64,000 nt of DNA, taken from positions 1-64,000 of the forward strand of contig NZ_WSRP01000006.1 in NCBI RefSeq assembly GCF_009767915.1, read 5' to 3'. This DNA is from Parasutterella muris (GTDB taxonomy: Bacteria > Pseudomonadota > Gammaproteobacteria > Burkholderiales > Burkholderiaceae_F). Positions within the stretch are counted from its first letter, which is position 1. Every line of letters begins with the position of its first letter. Shown here piece after piece: positions 45,612-53,958 of the stretch. The position numbers were made by a program, and so were the translations under genes. The notes beneath the pieces were generated by a model. The model saw only the letters and a list, made by a program, of their open reading frames with translations, was not told the origin of the DNA and ran no database searches.

Positions 45612-47042
45612 ATGTCCCTTAGAGACGAATTTTTCTGGCTTGGAGAAATTAACAAAGCCACGCTTGTTATTAATTCACGCCAGGGTCTTCTTCCCATGCC
45701 GATCGCGCTGGGAGCCGCCAAGGCTTTGCGCGAAGTACTTGCAGACGGGGAGGTCGATCCGACAAAACGCGCAAAGACATATATCACCTTTGAGCCGCTG
45801 ATGCTGAAGAAAGCCGGTCCTGAGATCACTTTGATGCATGCCGGCCGTTCAAGTCAGGATATGCACGCGACTTACAGATCGGCTCTTCTGAGAGATCACG
45901 TTCTTGAAGTCTATAACGCGCTCGACACTGTCAAAGAAACACTGACAGCGCTTGCTGACAAGAACCGCGAAACAGTGGTTCCAAACTACACCAACGGTGT
46001 TGCCGCTCAGCCCAACAGCCTTGCGCATTATTTCCTTGCGTTCCTCGCCGGATTCAATCGTGACGCAGAAAAGATGAGACAGTTCTACGCACGCCTTGAC
46101 CGCTGCCCGATGGGAAGCACGGTGCTCAACGGCACCTGCTGGCCGCTTGACCGTAAAGCGATGGCTGAACGTCTTGGCTTTGCCGCTGTCGCGGAAAACG
46201 CTTATGACGCGACACAGGTTGGTCAGAGCGATCTGCCCTGCGAATTCGCTTCTATCCTTGCGGGCATCTGCCTGCACATCAATGTCTTCCTTGAAGACCT
46301 GATGGTTCAGTATGCTCAGGCTCGTCCCTGGATGCTGCTTCAGGAAGGCGGAGACAACACTTACGTTTCTTCCGCGATGCCGCAGAAACGCAATCCGGGT
46401 CTGGTCAACAACTGCAGAACCGAAGCTTCAAGCGTTATCGGTGAAGCTCAGGCTGAAATTTTCCGCGCTCATAACCTGCAGAGCGGCATGATTGACCCGA
46501 AGACACAGGGTCACAACGGTGCACTTGCTCAGCATGCGGTTAAGACGCTCACGATGTTCAACCGTGTCCTTAACGCTCTGGTCATCAACAAAGACCGCGC
46601 TCTGGAAGAGCTGAACAGTGACTGGACCGCCAGTCAGGAAGTTGCCGACCGTCTGATGAAAGAGTACGGCGTGCCCTTCCGCATCGGTCACCACGTCGCG
46701 AGCAAGATGGTGGGCTACGCGAGAGCCAACAACATTCTTCCGCTTCAGTTCCCGCATGAAAAGATGCGTGAAATCTACCGCGAAGTTATTGAAACCGAAT
46801 ATCCGGAAGGCAATCCCGAACTTCCGATGAGTGAACAGGAGTTCAAGGATGCGTTAAATCCTCTCTCTATCGTTCACAACAGAAAGACTTTAGGCGGTCC
46901 GCAGCCTGAAGAGCTCCAGCGCATGCTTACCGAACAAGCAGCCGAAAACAAGCTCAGCAGCGACTGGGCGGAGCAAAAATCCCAAGCTATTGCAACAAGC
47001 CTCTCAAATCTGGATCAAGAATTTAACAAACTAGGAGAATAA
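45612..47042 (+). CDS. ArgH-like lyase of the fumarase/aspartase superfamily
   Basis: A 476-residue cytoplasmic lyase. It has HAGRSSQDMHATYRSALLRD at 76-95, which aligns with the H-T-G-R-S-R-N-D block of argininosuccinate lyase, and the catalytic-serine loop SSAMPQKRNPG at 253-263. Superfamily members split C4-dicarboxylate adducts, releasing fumarate and an amine or alcohol. In the region T-H-x-Q-R-A-Q-P of true ArgH this protein has YTNGVAAQPNSLAHY: the conserved His is absent. So I do not call it argH. It is not next to arginine genes but is 2 bases ahead of a DcuC carrier. GGAG lies before the ATG. EDDS lyase and N-succinyl compounds are relevant precedents for alternative substrates. The true substrate is unknown. 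Confidence 0.85.
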   Translation: MSLRDEFFWLGEINKATLVINSRQGLLPMPIALGAAKALREVLADGEVDPTKRAKTYITFEPLMLKKAGPEITLMHAGRSSQDMHATYRSALLRDHVLEVYNALDTVKETLTALADKNRETVVPNYTNGVAAQPNSLAHYFLAFLAGFNRDAEKMRQFYARLDRCPMGSTVLNGTCWPLDRKAMAERLGFAAVAENAYDATQVGQSDLPCEFASILAGICLHINVFLEDLMVQYAQARPWMLLQEGGDNTYVSSAMPQKRNPGLVNNCRTEASSVIGEAQAEIFRAHNLQSGMIDPKTQGHNGALAQHAVKTLTMFNRVLNALVINKDRALEELNSDWTASQEVADRLMKEYGVPFRIGHHVASKMVGYARANNILPLQFPHEKMREIYREVIETEYPEGNPELPMSEQEFKDALNPLSIVHNRKTLGGPQPEELQRMLTEQAAENKLSSDWAEQKSQAIATSLSNLDQEFNKLGE

Positions 47043-47044
47043 AC

Positions 47045-48415
47045 ATGACTGCCTTACTCCCTTGGTTCGCCCTAGTAGTGACACTGCTAGCAGGCTGGGC
47101 TATTATTAAACGAATGTCGACCTCAATGGTTCTGCTTTTTGCAGGTCTCGCGATGATTGGTTTCGCTGTTGTCTGCGGCGTTACCGGTTTCCTTCCCAAA
47201 GGTGTCAAACCGTCGGGCTTCGTCCTTTTCGACATTTTTGACCTGCTTCGCTCGATCGCGACCAAACAGGTTTCCGGCATCGGCTTCCTGATTATGGTTG
47301 CCGGCGGCTACGCTGCCTACATGGACCGCATCGGCGCTGCCCGCGCTCTGGTTAAGGTCTGCGTCAAACCGCTTAACGCGCTGTCCTCTCCGTACCTCGT
47401 TCTGGTTATGGGTTACTTCATCGGCCAGTGTCTGGTTACCGTGATTCCAAGTGCTGCAGGCCTGGCGATGCTTCTCCTGGTTGCGCTCTTCCCGATTCTT
47501 ACTGGCGTCGGCTGCTCTCCGGCTGCCGCATCTGCTGTCATCGGCACATCCGCCGGTATGACCTTAGGGCCGGCCGCGGGTACTGCAAACCTTGCAGCTA
47601 AAGTTGCTGATCTTGATCCGATCATTTACTTCGTTCAATGCCAGCTTCCCGTTGCGATTCCGACTCTGATTGTTGTTGCTATCTGCCACTATTTTGTTCA
47701 GAAGTACTACGACAAGAAGAACGACGACGTCTATACTGAAGCCATCCTGACTAAGAAAGACGACGATCGCCATGTTCCCGCTTGGTATGCGATTCTTCCG
47801 GCTCTGCCCATCTTCCTGATGATTATCTTCAGCAAGCTGGTTTATTCCGCTGTCAAACTGAACACGATCTCCGCTCTCCTTCTGGTTTGGGTCTTCGCAA
47901 TCCTTGTTGAACTTATCCGTCGTCGCGATGTTAAGGCAGTCCTTGCTGACGGTGCCTTCATCTTCAAAGCCATGGGCGGTATGTTTGCATCCATCGTCGC
48001 GCTGATCATCTGTGCCGAGTTCTTCGCTACAGGTCTGAAAGTGACAGGTCTGATCGGTGCTCTGATTGCTCACGCTCAGAACCTTGGTCTCGGCGCCAAT
48101 GGTATGACAGCTGTTCTGACTGCTGTTGTCGGTATCGTGACATTCCTCACTGGTTCCGGTGTCGGCGCGTTCTCGAGCTTCGCTGCTCTCGGACCTGAAG
48201 TTGCCGGCGGCTTAGGCGGAACAGTCTCTGCCTTCGTTACTCCGATGCAGTTCGCTTCCGGCATGCTTCGCGCCATGTCTCCGGTTGCAGGCGTTATCAT
48301 CGCGGTTGCCGGTGCTGCCGGAGTCTCCCCGATGGCTATCGTACGCCGCACATGGATCCCGATGATCGCCGGCATGATCACCGTCATGATCGCCGACTTC
48401 GTCTTCCTGAGCTAA
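47045..48415 (+). CDS. DcuC family C4-dicarboxylate transporter
   Basis: A 456-residue inner-membrane carrier with about twelve hydrophobic segments. It matches the DcuC/YfcC group: MVAGGYAAYMDRIGAARALV, GYFIGQCLVTVIPSAAGLAMLL, GTSAGMTLGPAAGTANLAA, and GSGVGAFSSFAALGPEVA near the end. Family members exchange or export succinate and import fumarate or related acids under anaerobic conditions. The SD AGGAGA overlaps the end of the lyase gene, so translation is probably coupled. It could bring in the lyase substrate or let succinate out. Confidence 0.88.
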   Translation: MTALLPWFALVVTLLAGWAIIKRMSTSMVLLFAGLAMIGFAVVCGVTGFLPKGVKPSGFVLFDIFDLLRSIATKQVSGIGFLIMVAGGYAAYMDRIGAARALVKVCVKPLNALSSPYLVLVMGYFIGQCLVTVIPSAAGLAMLLLVALFPILTGVGCSPAAASAVIGTSAGMTLGPAAGTANLAAKVADLDPIIYFVQCQLPVAIPTLIVVAICHYFVQKYYDKKNDDVYTEAILTKKDDDRHVPAWYAILPALPIFLMIIFSKLVYSAVKLNTISALLLVWVFAILVELIRRRDVKAVLADGAFIFKAMGGMFASIVALIICAEFFATGLKVTGLIGALIAHAQNLGLGANGMTAVLTAVVGIVTFLTGSGVGAFSSFAALGPEVAGGLGGTVSAFVTPMQFASGMLRAMSPVAGVIIAVAGAAGVSPMAIVRRTWIPMIAGMITVMIADFVFLS

Positions 48416-48428
48416 CTCCGTTACTCCA

Positions 48429-48446
48429 AGGCCCCGTAAGGGGCCT
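48429..48446 (+). terminator. Intercistronic hairpin between dcuC-like and SGNH genes
   Basis: Stem AGGCCCC-GTAA-GGGGCCT without a T run, 14 bases after the dcuC-like stop codon. It may attenuate expression or stabilise the upstream mRNA rather than terminate. Confidence 0.5.
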
Positions 48447-48467
48447 AAATTAAATAAGGATCGAACT

Positions 48468-49277
48468 ATGAAGAAACTTTTAATCTCTGCGCTTTTCCTG
48501 GCAGCTGCCTCAATGAGCGTTAACGCGCTGGAAACGGATGTTAAGCCGACAGTCACCGACATTAAAAATCACAATCCTAAAACCGGCTTAATCGTCGGAA
48601 ACTCCTACAGCTTCTACAACTGCGGCGTTCACGGCTATCTGCGCGGTCTGACCAGAGAAGATAAACGCGATTGGAAAGCCAGAATCATTACGATCAGTTC
48701 CGGCAGGCTTTCCTATCATGACGTTCCGCAGTACATGGGTCCGCACGAGATGGATCCGTACGCAAAATTTGATGATAAGAAAGAGCTGATCAACCCGATG
48801 TTTGACGTCGTTGTCCTGCAGGGCATGTCGTCCGAACCGATCGCTGCTAAGAGCATCCCCACTTTCAAGAAGTATCTGAAGGAACATGTTGAGACCATTA
48901 AAGCGAAAGGCGCAGAACCGATCGTTGTCGTGACATGGGCCCGTCAGGACAAGCCGGAAGATACAAAGCGTCTTGCCGATTCCATCATTTCCGAAGCGAA
49001 CGCCAACGGCGCAATCGCTCTGCCTGTCGGACTTGCTTTTGCTGAAAGTCTGAAGCGCCGCCCCGATCTTCTGATGCATCAGAAGGATAAGAGCCATCCG
49101 ACAGCAGCCGGTTCTTACCTGTACGGCGCAATGCTCTACGGTCTTCTGTTCAAGAAGAGCCCGGTCGGCATGAAGTATCCCGGCGAATGCGAAAAGCCGC
49201 TCAAGCCTGAAGACGCAAAGCACCTGCAGCAGGTTGCTTGGGACGTTCTGACAGAGTTCTACGGCTGGAAAAAATAA
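48468..49277 (+). CDS. Secreted SGNH-fold hydrolase
   Basis: A 269-residue exported protein. Residues 1-21 form a signal peptide (KKLLISALFLAAASMSVNA-LE). Block I reads LIVGNSYSFYN (near 43-53), with the Ser nucleophile in G-N-S. A central VVVLQGMSSEP resembles block III of DUF4886-type SGNH proteins. Block V is DKSHPTAAGSYLYGAMLYG with the Asp and His of the triad. It should deacylate or de-esterify something in the periplasm. It is preceded by AAGGA and follows the DcuC gene by 52 bases, so it likely shares the LysR-controlled operon. A strong terminator ends it. Confidence 0.8.
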   Translation: MKKLLISALFLAAASMSVNALETDVKPTVTDIKNHNPKTGLIVGNSYSFYNCGVHGYLRGLTREDKRDWKARIITISSGRLSYHDVPQYMGPHEMDPYAKFDDKKELINPMFDVVVLQGMSSEPIAAKSIPTFKKYLKEHVETIKAKGAEPIVVVTWARQDKPEDTKRLADSIISEANANGAIALPVGLAFAESLKRRPDLLMHQKDKSHPTAAGSYLYGAMLYGLLFKKSPVGMKYPGECEKPLKPEDAKHLQQVAWDVLTEFYGWKK

Positions 49278-49317
49278 GGAATCCCCTTAAAAATTAACTC
49301 CTCCTCCTAACGAGTTT

Positions 49318-49351
49318 CGGTCTTTAGGCGCAAGTCTAAAGACCGTTTTTT
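49318..49351. terminator. Terminator shared by the SGNH gene and the small minus-strand gene
   Basis: Stem CGGTCTTTAG / CTAAAGACCG (49318-49327 and 49336-49345), then TTTTTT on the plus strand. The convergent gene ends at 49336, inside it. Confidence 0.85.
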
Positions 49352-49629
49352 AATGCGCATTGGGGAAGATCGACGGTATCAGGCAGGGAAGTCTTTTTTG
49401 CGAGCGAGAGGTGAACAAGGCTCATTGCAGTTGAAGGCCAGATGAGGGAGAGCCACTTCGGAGGTTCCTTGTGAAAAACAGCGTCGTAATCTTTCAGCGC
49501 GCTTCTAAGGCCTTTTTTGCTGTTGTCTGAAGTGTATCCGTTTTGCTGCAGCATTCTTGTCAGCATTTCATTGAAATCCAAACCGGAAGAGATGCGATTT
49601 GCAAAGCCGGCTTCATCAAGTTCCTGCAT
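49336..49629 (-). CDS. Hypothetical protein, 97 residues
   Basis: I do not recognise this protein. It is 97 residues, soluble, with no signal peptide or membrane segment. An N-terminal helical part (MQELDEAGFANRISSGLDFN) is followed by MLQQNGYTSDNSKKGLRSALKDYDAVF. A good ribosome binding site, TGAGGA, lies 7 bases before the ATG, and its stop falls in the shared terminator, which supports it as a real gene. Confidence 0.55.
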   Translation of the reverse strand: MQELDEAGFANRISSGLDFNEMLTRMLQQNGYTSDNSKKGLRSALKDYDAVFHKEPPKWLSLIWPSTAMSLVHLSLAKKTSLPDTVDLPQCALKNGL

Positions 49630-49667
49630 ATTTAATTCCTCACAAGAGAATCACATCATAAAAGAAA

Positions 49668-49688
49668 GCCTCCGCAAAAAGCGGAGGC
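49668..49688 (-). terminator. Terminator of the Pro/Gln-rich protein gene
   Basis: Stem GCCTCCGC / GCGGAGGC with a 5-base loop, followed on the minus strand by TTTCTTTTATG. Confidence 0.72.
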
Positions 49689-49716
49689 CGGACCTAGTTT
49701 GAACGTTTAGGCGTGA

Positions 49717-50355
49717 TTACTGCTGCTGAGCCGGAGCATTCTGCGCAGGCGCTGTGTTTTGCTGAATCGGAGCCTGCGGAGCAACTGTCTGAGGCACCAT
49801 CATCATGCCGCCCATCATCGGGACCTGAATCGTAGGAATTGCGTCAGGCGGCATCGGAGCTGACTGACCCGTGGCAGGAGCCTGGGGCATAGGCTGTGTC
49901 AGTGGAGCAGGCTGAACCTGAGGCATGGGCTGAACCTGAGGTGCAGCTTGTTCCGGAGCAGGAGTCTGCGCCTGCGGCATAGACGGTGTTATCGGTGCTG
50001 CCTGAACCGGAGCGGCGGGCGCAGCGGCATTAGGAACATGGTGAGCGGCCTCACTCGGCAGCTGCATCAGCACGCCAAGCTGGCCGGAAATATAGCCTAA
50101 GGCGATCAGAGACTGATCTCTTGACATCGGAATGCCGTACTGCTGTGCTCGATTCATTAGGAAATTTGAGGCGCTGTTAATTTCAGCCTGATCGACCGGA
50201 AATTCACCAAACTTCATCTGTCCCATAGATGCGAGCTTTGCAATCGTAGACGTAGCAGGACTAAGCGTAATAGGCGCTTCTTGAGCGTTTACGGAGAAGG
50301 TCATAGTAAGAGCCGCGGCGCAAAGGCAAGCGGCTGTAAGTTTTCTAAAAGACAT
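49717..50355 (-). CDS. Exported Pro/Gln/Ala-rich hypothetical protein
   Basis: A 212-residue protein of unknown function. A signal peptide (FRKLTAACLCAAALTMTFSVNA-QE) leads into a folded segment of about 80 residues (STIAKLASMGQMKFGEFPVD ... YISGQLGVLMQLPSEA), and then a low-complexity tail of about 110 residues with repeated QPMPQ, PQVQP and QAP units and a methionine patch MMGGMMM. Such tails are usual in periplasmic or surface proteins. ATG 50355 follows GGAGG by 5 bases; an ATG at 50367 opens the frame 4 codons earlier. Confidence 0.72.
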   Translation of the reverse strand: MSFRKLTAACLCAAALTMTFSVNAQEAPITLSPATSTIAKLASMGQMKFGEFPVDQAEINSASNFLMNRAQQYGIPMSRDQSLIALGYISGQLGVLMQLPSEAAHHVPNAAAPAAPVQAAPITPSMPQAQTPAPEQAAPQVQPMPQVQPAPLTQPMPQAPATGQSAPMPPDAIPTIQVPMMGGMMMVPQTVAPQAPIQQNTAPAQNAPAQQQ

Positions 50356-50458
50356 ACAATCCTCCATATCAGATGGTGCGGACTATACTCCGTAGAAACC
50401 CTAACGCAATAGACCGGACGTCGAATTTACCCAAAGTGATATTGAAAATTTATAAAAA

Positions 50459-52525
50459 TCAATTAGATAGAAGTTTATCTAAAGCTTCAATCACAATGTT
50501 TTTTGTAAGCAATTCCGGCAAAACCGTCGTTTTTCCTTCAGGTGAGTAGAGGATATAAAGAGGGACTCCGCTTCGGCCGAAACTTTCGAGCGCCTGTGTG
50601 ATATCCGGGTTTTGATTGGTCCAATCGGCAACGAGAAAGACGACGCCGTGCTGTTTAAAGGCTTCGCGAATGTCCTCACGATCGAGTACAGCAATCTTGT
50701 TTGCCTGGCACGTGACGCACCAGGAGGCAGTAAAGTCCACGAAAACAGGTTTGCCTGCTTTCAGAGCGTTTTCGACTGCCTGAGGCGACCAGGCGTCTGC
50801 GGCCTGAACCGCGGCATCGGGCTGCCTAAAGAGCGGAGAGGATGCGGCTGCAAAGAGAAGTACGGCGCAGGCAGCGCTCAGAACGATCGGCAGTTTGGCC
50901 GTTAAAAGTGAGAACTGCAGTTTTCCATACAGGAAAAGACAGACGCAAAGAGAGATGACGGCCGCGATGTACAGCACAAGCGCAGTGAAGCTGACCTGCA
51001 GGGAGAGAACCCACAAAAGCCAGATCATCGTCAGAAGCATCGGGATCGCCATCAGCTTTCTGAAGACGTTCATCCATGCGCCCGGTTTCGGCATCCAGGC
51101 GGTAAGCACCGGGAAGAGAGAAAGCACAAGCCAAGGCAGGCTCATGCCAAGCCCAAGCGCAAGGAATACAAAAATAGATTCCCGGATCGAAGCGGTAAGC
51201 GCGTAACCGAGCGCAGCGCCCATGAAAGGAGCGGTACAGGGAGAGGCTGCGACAACCGCCAGAACGCCGGTCGCGAAACAGTTCAATAAAGAGTTGGAGT
51301 AACTTCCGCCGCTGACGCGGACGCCGGAAAATTCAAACCAGCCGAGCAGATTGACGCTAATGGCCGCAAAAATCACGGCAAGCGAAGCGACAAAGATCGG
51401 AGACTGCAGCTGGAAGCCCCAGCCGACAGAAATACCGGCGCTCTTGACCGCAATGAGTACGCCCGCAAGAACCAGCATGGTGAGCAGAACACCGAGTGTG
51501 AAAACCACACTGTGAAGCGGCAGATTGATGTGCTGACGATCCTGTACCAGACTGAGAATTTTGAGCGAGAGTACCGGAAAGACGCACGGCATGACGTTAA
51601 GGATCAGACCGCCGATAAAAGCCATGGCGACTGCGAGCCAAGAAGAAAGGCCGGTCTGCGGGGTGTCGTCTGAAACAGTAGGGGCGGCAACCGTACCGCT
51701 TTCAAGAGGGACGGAAAAAGATCCGGCCCAGCCGCCTTTTCGGGGACCTCCGTCGGCAGCGAACACGCCGGAGAATTGAGAACCGGCTTTGAGCTCATCC
51801 GTACCTTGAAGCGTCACGGAGATTTTGTCAGCAGAGCGGGATACGGACTGTGGAGCGCCGTATACAACAGAGTCGTCGCCCTCGGCGAAGACATAAAAAT
51901 GATGAAACGGTTCTGTGGATTTGAAAGTTACGCGCACCGCATGCGTCTTGGGGTCGAAAACGCCGGAGGCGTCTGAGAGAGGGCTCGGCATTGCGGTATG
52001 AGACGCCTCAAAGAGCGTGCATGCCTTTGTTGCACCGCCGTCTTTGTCCGCGACCTGAACGGCAAGCGTCAGACTCGCTTTGCCGGGAACACACTGGTCT
52101 GCACACATCAGCCACGAAACTTCGGCTTTAATGTCCTGAACGGAACCGACTTTTGCGCTTGCGGGAACAGAGATACGGACCGGCAGAAGCACTTCATCGC
52201 CGTAGCCGTAATTGACGAGATCGCCGATCTTAAAGACGGCAGGTGTCGGCCAAAGAATCTCAGAGGCGTGCCATCCCTGCGGGAGCGACCATTGAATTCG
52301 GGTAGGAAGTCCGGTGTCGCCGGTGCTCTTCCAATAAGTGTGCCATTTGCTGTCATGCCTGAGTAAAAGGCCGATTTCGAATTCTGTGCCCGGAACGGCG
52401 TCGTGAAAACGACTGACCAGTTCGGCCTGAACGGGCTCCGGTTTTTTCCACGGCTGGGCCTGAACGCTCAGACCAATGAAGAAAAGGGATAAAAACAGAA
52501 GTCTAAGGAGGCGAAGAAATGACAT
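50459..52525 (-). CDS. dsbD: Thiol:disulfide interchange protein DsbD (ScsB-like)
   Basis: A 688-residue electron carrier across the inner membrane. After a signal peptide comes an alpha domain with the CADQC pair (C141, C145). The eight-helix membrane domain carries the redox cysteines in MPCVFPVLSLKILS and SPCTAPFMGAALGYAL. The C-terminal thioredoxin domain has SWCVTC. It reduces periplasmic partners using cytoplasmic thioredoxin. The alpha-domain spacing (C-x3-C) resembles the longer ScsB-type DsbD. It lies after hemL on the minus strand, separated by a GC-rich hairpin. Confidence 0.9.
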   Translation of the reverse strand: MSFLRLLRLLFLSLFFIGLSVQAQPWKKPEPVQAELVSRFHDAVPGTEFEIGLLLRHDSKWHTYWKSTGDTGLPTRIQWSLPQGWHASEILWPTPAVFKIGDLVNYGYGDEVLLPVRISVPASAKVGSVQDIKAEVSWLMCADQCVPGKASLTLAVQVADKDGGATKACTLFEASHTAMPSPLSDASGVFDPKTHAVRVTFKSTEPFHHFYVFAEGDDSVVYGAPQSVSRSADKISVTLQGTDELKAGSQFSGVFAADGGPRKGGWAGSFSVPLESGTVAAPTVSDDTPQTGLSSWLAVAMAFIGGLILNVMPCVFPVLSLKILSLVQDRQHINLPLHSVVFTLGVLLTMLVLAGVLIAVKSAGISVGWGFQLQSPIFVASLAVIFAAISVNLLGWFEFSGVRVSGGSYSNSLLNCFATGVLAVVAASPCTAPFMGAALGYALTASIRESIFVFLALGLGMSLPWLVLSLFPVLTAWMPKPGAWMNVFRKLMAIPMLLTMIWLLWVLSLQVSFTALVLYIAAVISLCVCLFLYGKLQFSLLTAKLPIVLSAACAVLLFAAASSPLFRQPDAAVQAADAWSPQAVENALKAGKPVFVDFTASWCVTCQANKIAVLDREDIREAFKQHGVVFLVADWTNQNPDITQALESFGRSGVPLYILYSPEGKTTVLPELLTKNIVIEALDKLLSN

Positions 52526-52540
52526 ACAAAAGACAGGAAG

Positions 52541-52561
52541 CCGCGGGGCGGGGCCCCGCGG
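52541..52561 (-). terminator. GC-rich hairpin after hemL
   Basis: Perfect 9-bp stem CCGCGGGGC / GCCCCGCGG with a 3-base loop, 11 bases past hemL, followed on the minus strand by CTTCCTGTCTTTTG. It probably terminates hemL or damps read-through into dsbD. Confidence 0.6.
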
Positions 52562-52572
52562 AGAGTGTGAGA

Positions 52573-53865
52573 TTAACCGTGGACGCGCTTGACTTCAGCA
52601 AAGGCTTTGTCAGCGGCCTCAAGTGTGCGGGCAATGACGGAATCGTCATGCGTAATGGAGACAAATCCAGCCTCGTAGATGCTCGGGGCTAAATAAACTC
52701 CGTTATCAAGCATGGCGTGGAAGAACGTTTTGAAGCGTTCGCCGTCGCATTCCATCACTTCTTTAAAGGAAGTGGGGCAGGAGCCGCGGAAATAAATACC
52801 AAACATGCCGCCCATGCTCTGAGCAGAGAACTGCACGCCGTGTTTTTTGGCGGCTTCGCCGAGACCGCGGACTAACTTGGCTGCCTGAGCGGAAAGGCGC
52901 TTGTAGAAGTCAGGAGCCTTAATTTCCTCGAGAGTTGCAAGACCGCAGGCAACCGCGACCGGGTTTCCGGAGAGAGTTCCTGCCTGATAGACGGCGCCGA
53001 GCGGAGCGACACAGTTCATGATGTCACGTTTGCCGCCGAAAGCCGCGACGGGCATGCCGCCGCCGATGACTTTGCCAAACATAGTGATGTCCGGATCAAT
53101 ACCGTAAACTGACTGAGCGCCTCCCAGCGCGACTCGGAAACCGGTCATGACTTCGTCAACGATAAGAACCGCGCCGTGCTTAGCGGTCTCTTCACGCATC
53201 GCGTTGAGGAATTCCTGCGTGGCGGGAACCATGTTCATGTTGCCGGCAACGGCTTCGACAATTACGCAGGCGATTTCGTCGCCCTGCTTGTCAAAGAGTT
53301 CTCGAATCATCTGCGGATTGTTGTATTCGAGGACGATGGTGTCGTTTGTGACGGCTTCAGGCACGCCGGCTGAGCTCGGAGTGCCGAAGGTGAGCTGACC
53401 GGATCCGCCCTTAACCAGTAAAGAGTCGCTATGGCCGTGGTAGCAGCCTTCGAATTTCACGATCTTATTTCTGCCGGTGTAGCCGCGGGCGAGACGAATC
53501 GCGCTCATACCGGCTTCCGTGCCGGAAGAAACCAAACGAACTTCCTCAATGGTAGGAATCAGTTTTTTAATTTCTTCAGCGATCAGGACTTCGGCCTTGG
53601 TCGGTGCGCCGAAACTTAAACCGTTATCGACGGCGTGTTTGACGGCTTCAATTACCTTAGGATTGTTATGACCGAGAATCATGGGGCCCCAAGAGCCGAT
53701 GTAGTCGATATAACGTTTGCCTTCAATGTCAAACATATGCGGTCCGAGCGCCTTTTCAATAAAACGCGGCGCGCCGCCAACCGAACGGAATGCGCGAACA
53801 GGTGAGTTCACGCCGCCGGGAATTGATTCTTGGGCTCTGTCAAAAAGAACCTCGTTCTGGTCCAT
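52573..53865 (-). CDS. hemL: Glutamate-1-semialdehyde 2,1-aminomutase
   Basis: A 430-residue PLP enzyme giving 5-aminolevulinate for haem synthesis by the C5 route. Landmarks are [18 protein letters not shown] at the start, [28 protein letters not shown] and the PLP-lysine region [20 protein letters not shown] 53865 has GGAG seven bases upstream; a longer frame from 53883 is unlikely. It is monocistronic, or read with dsbD. Confidence 0.95.
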   Translation of the reverse strand: MDQNEVLFDRAQESIPGGVNSPVRAFRSVGGAPRFIEKALGPHMFDIEGKRYIDYIGSWGPMILGHNNPKVIEAVKHAVDNGLSFGAPTKAEVLIAEEIKKLIPTIEEVRLVSSGTEAGMSAIRLARGYTGRNKIVKFEGCYHGHSDSLLVKGGSGQLTFGTPSSAGVPEAVTNDTIVLEYNNPQMIRELFDKQGDEIACVIVEAVAGNMNMVPATQEFLNAMREETAKHGAVLIVDEVMTGFRVALGGAQSVYGIDPDITMFGKVIGGGMPVAAFGGKRDIMNCVAPLGAVYQAGTLSGNPVAVACGLATLEEIKAPDFYKRLSAQAAKLVRGLGEAAKKHGVQFSAQSMGGMFGIYFRGSCPTSFKEVMECDGERFKTFFHAMLDNGVYLAPSIYEAGFVSITHDDSVIARTLEAADKAFAEVKRVHG

Positions 53866-53897
53866 AACGCTTCTCCAGTGCATTGATTAAATAAAAA

Positions 53898-53921
53898 ATA
53901 GCGTCCTTGTGTGGACGCTAT
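53898..53921 (-). terminator. Terminator of the PagP-OmpW fusion gene
   Basis: Stem ATAGCGTCC / GGACGCTAT with a 6-base loop, followed on the minus strand by TTTTTTATTT. Confidence 0.82.
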
Positions 53922-53958
53922 CCTAAATGAAAAAGATAAAGATATCCTTAAAAAAACT

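Noticed and set aside
45612-47042. Argininosuccinate lyase (argH) of arginine synthesis
   Set aside because: The His of the T-H-x-Q block is absent and the neighbours are a DcuC carrier and an SGNH hydrolase with a LysR regulator, not arginine genes.
49900-50050. Tandem DNA repeats in the Pro/Gln-rich coding region as a CRISPR-like array
   Set aside because: The repeats are short, imperfect and in frame, and they simply encode the low-complexity tail.
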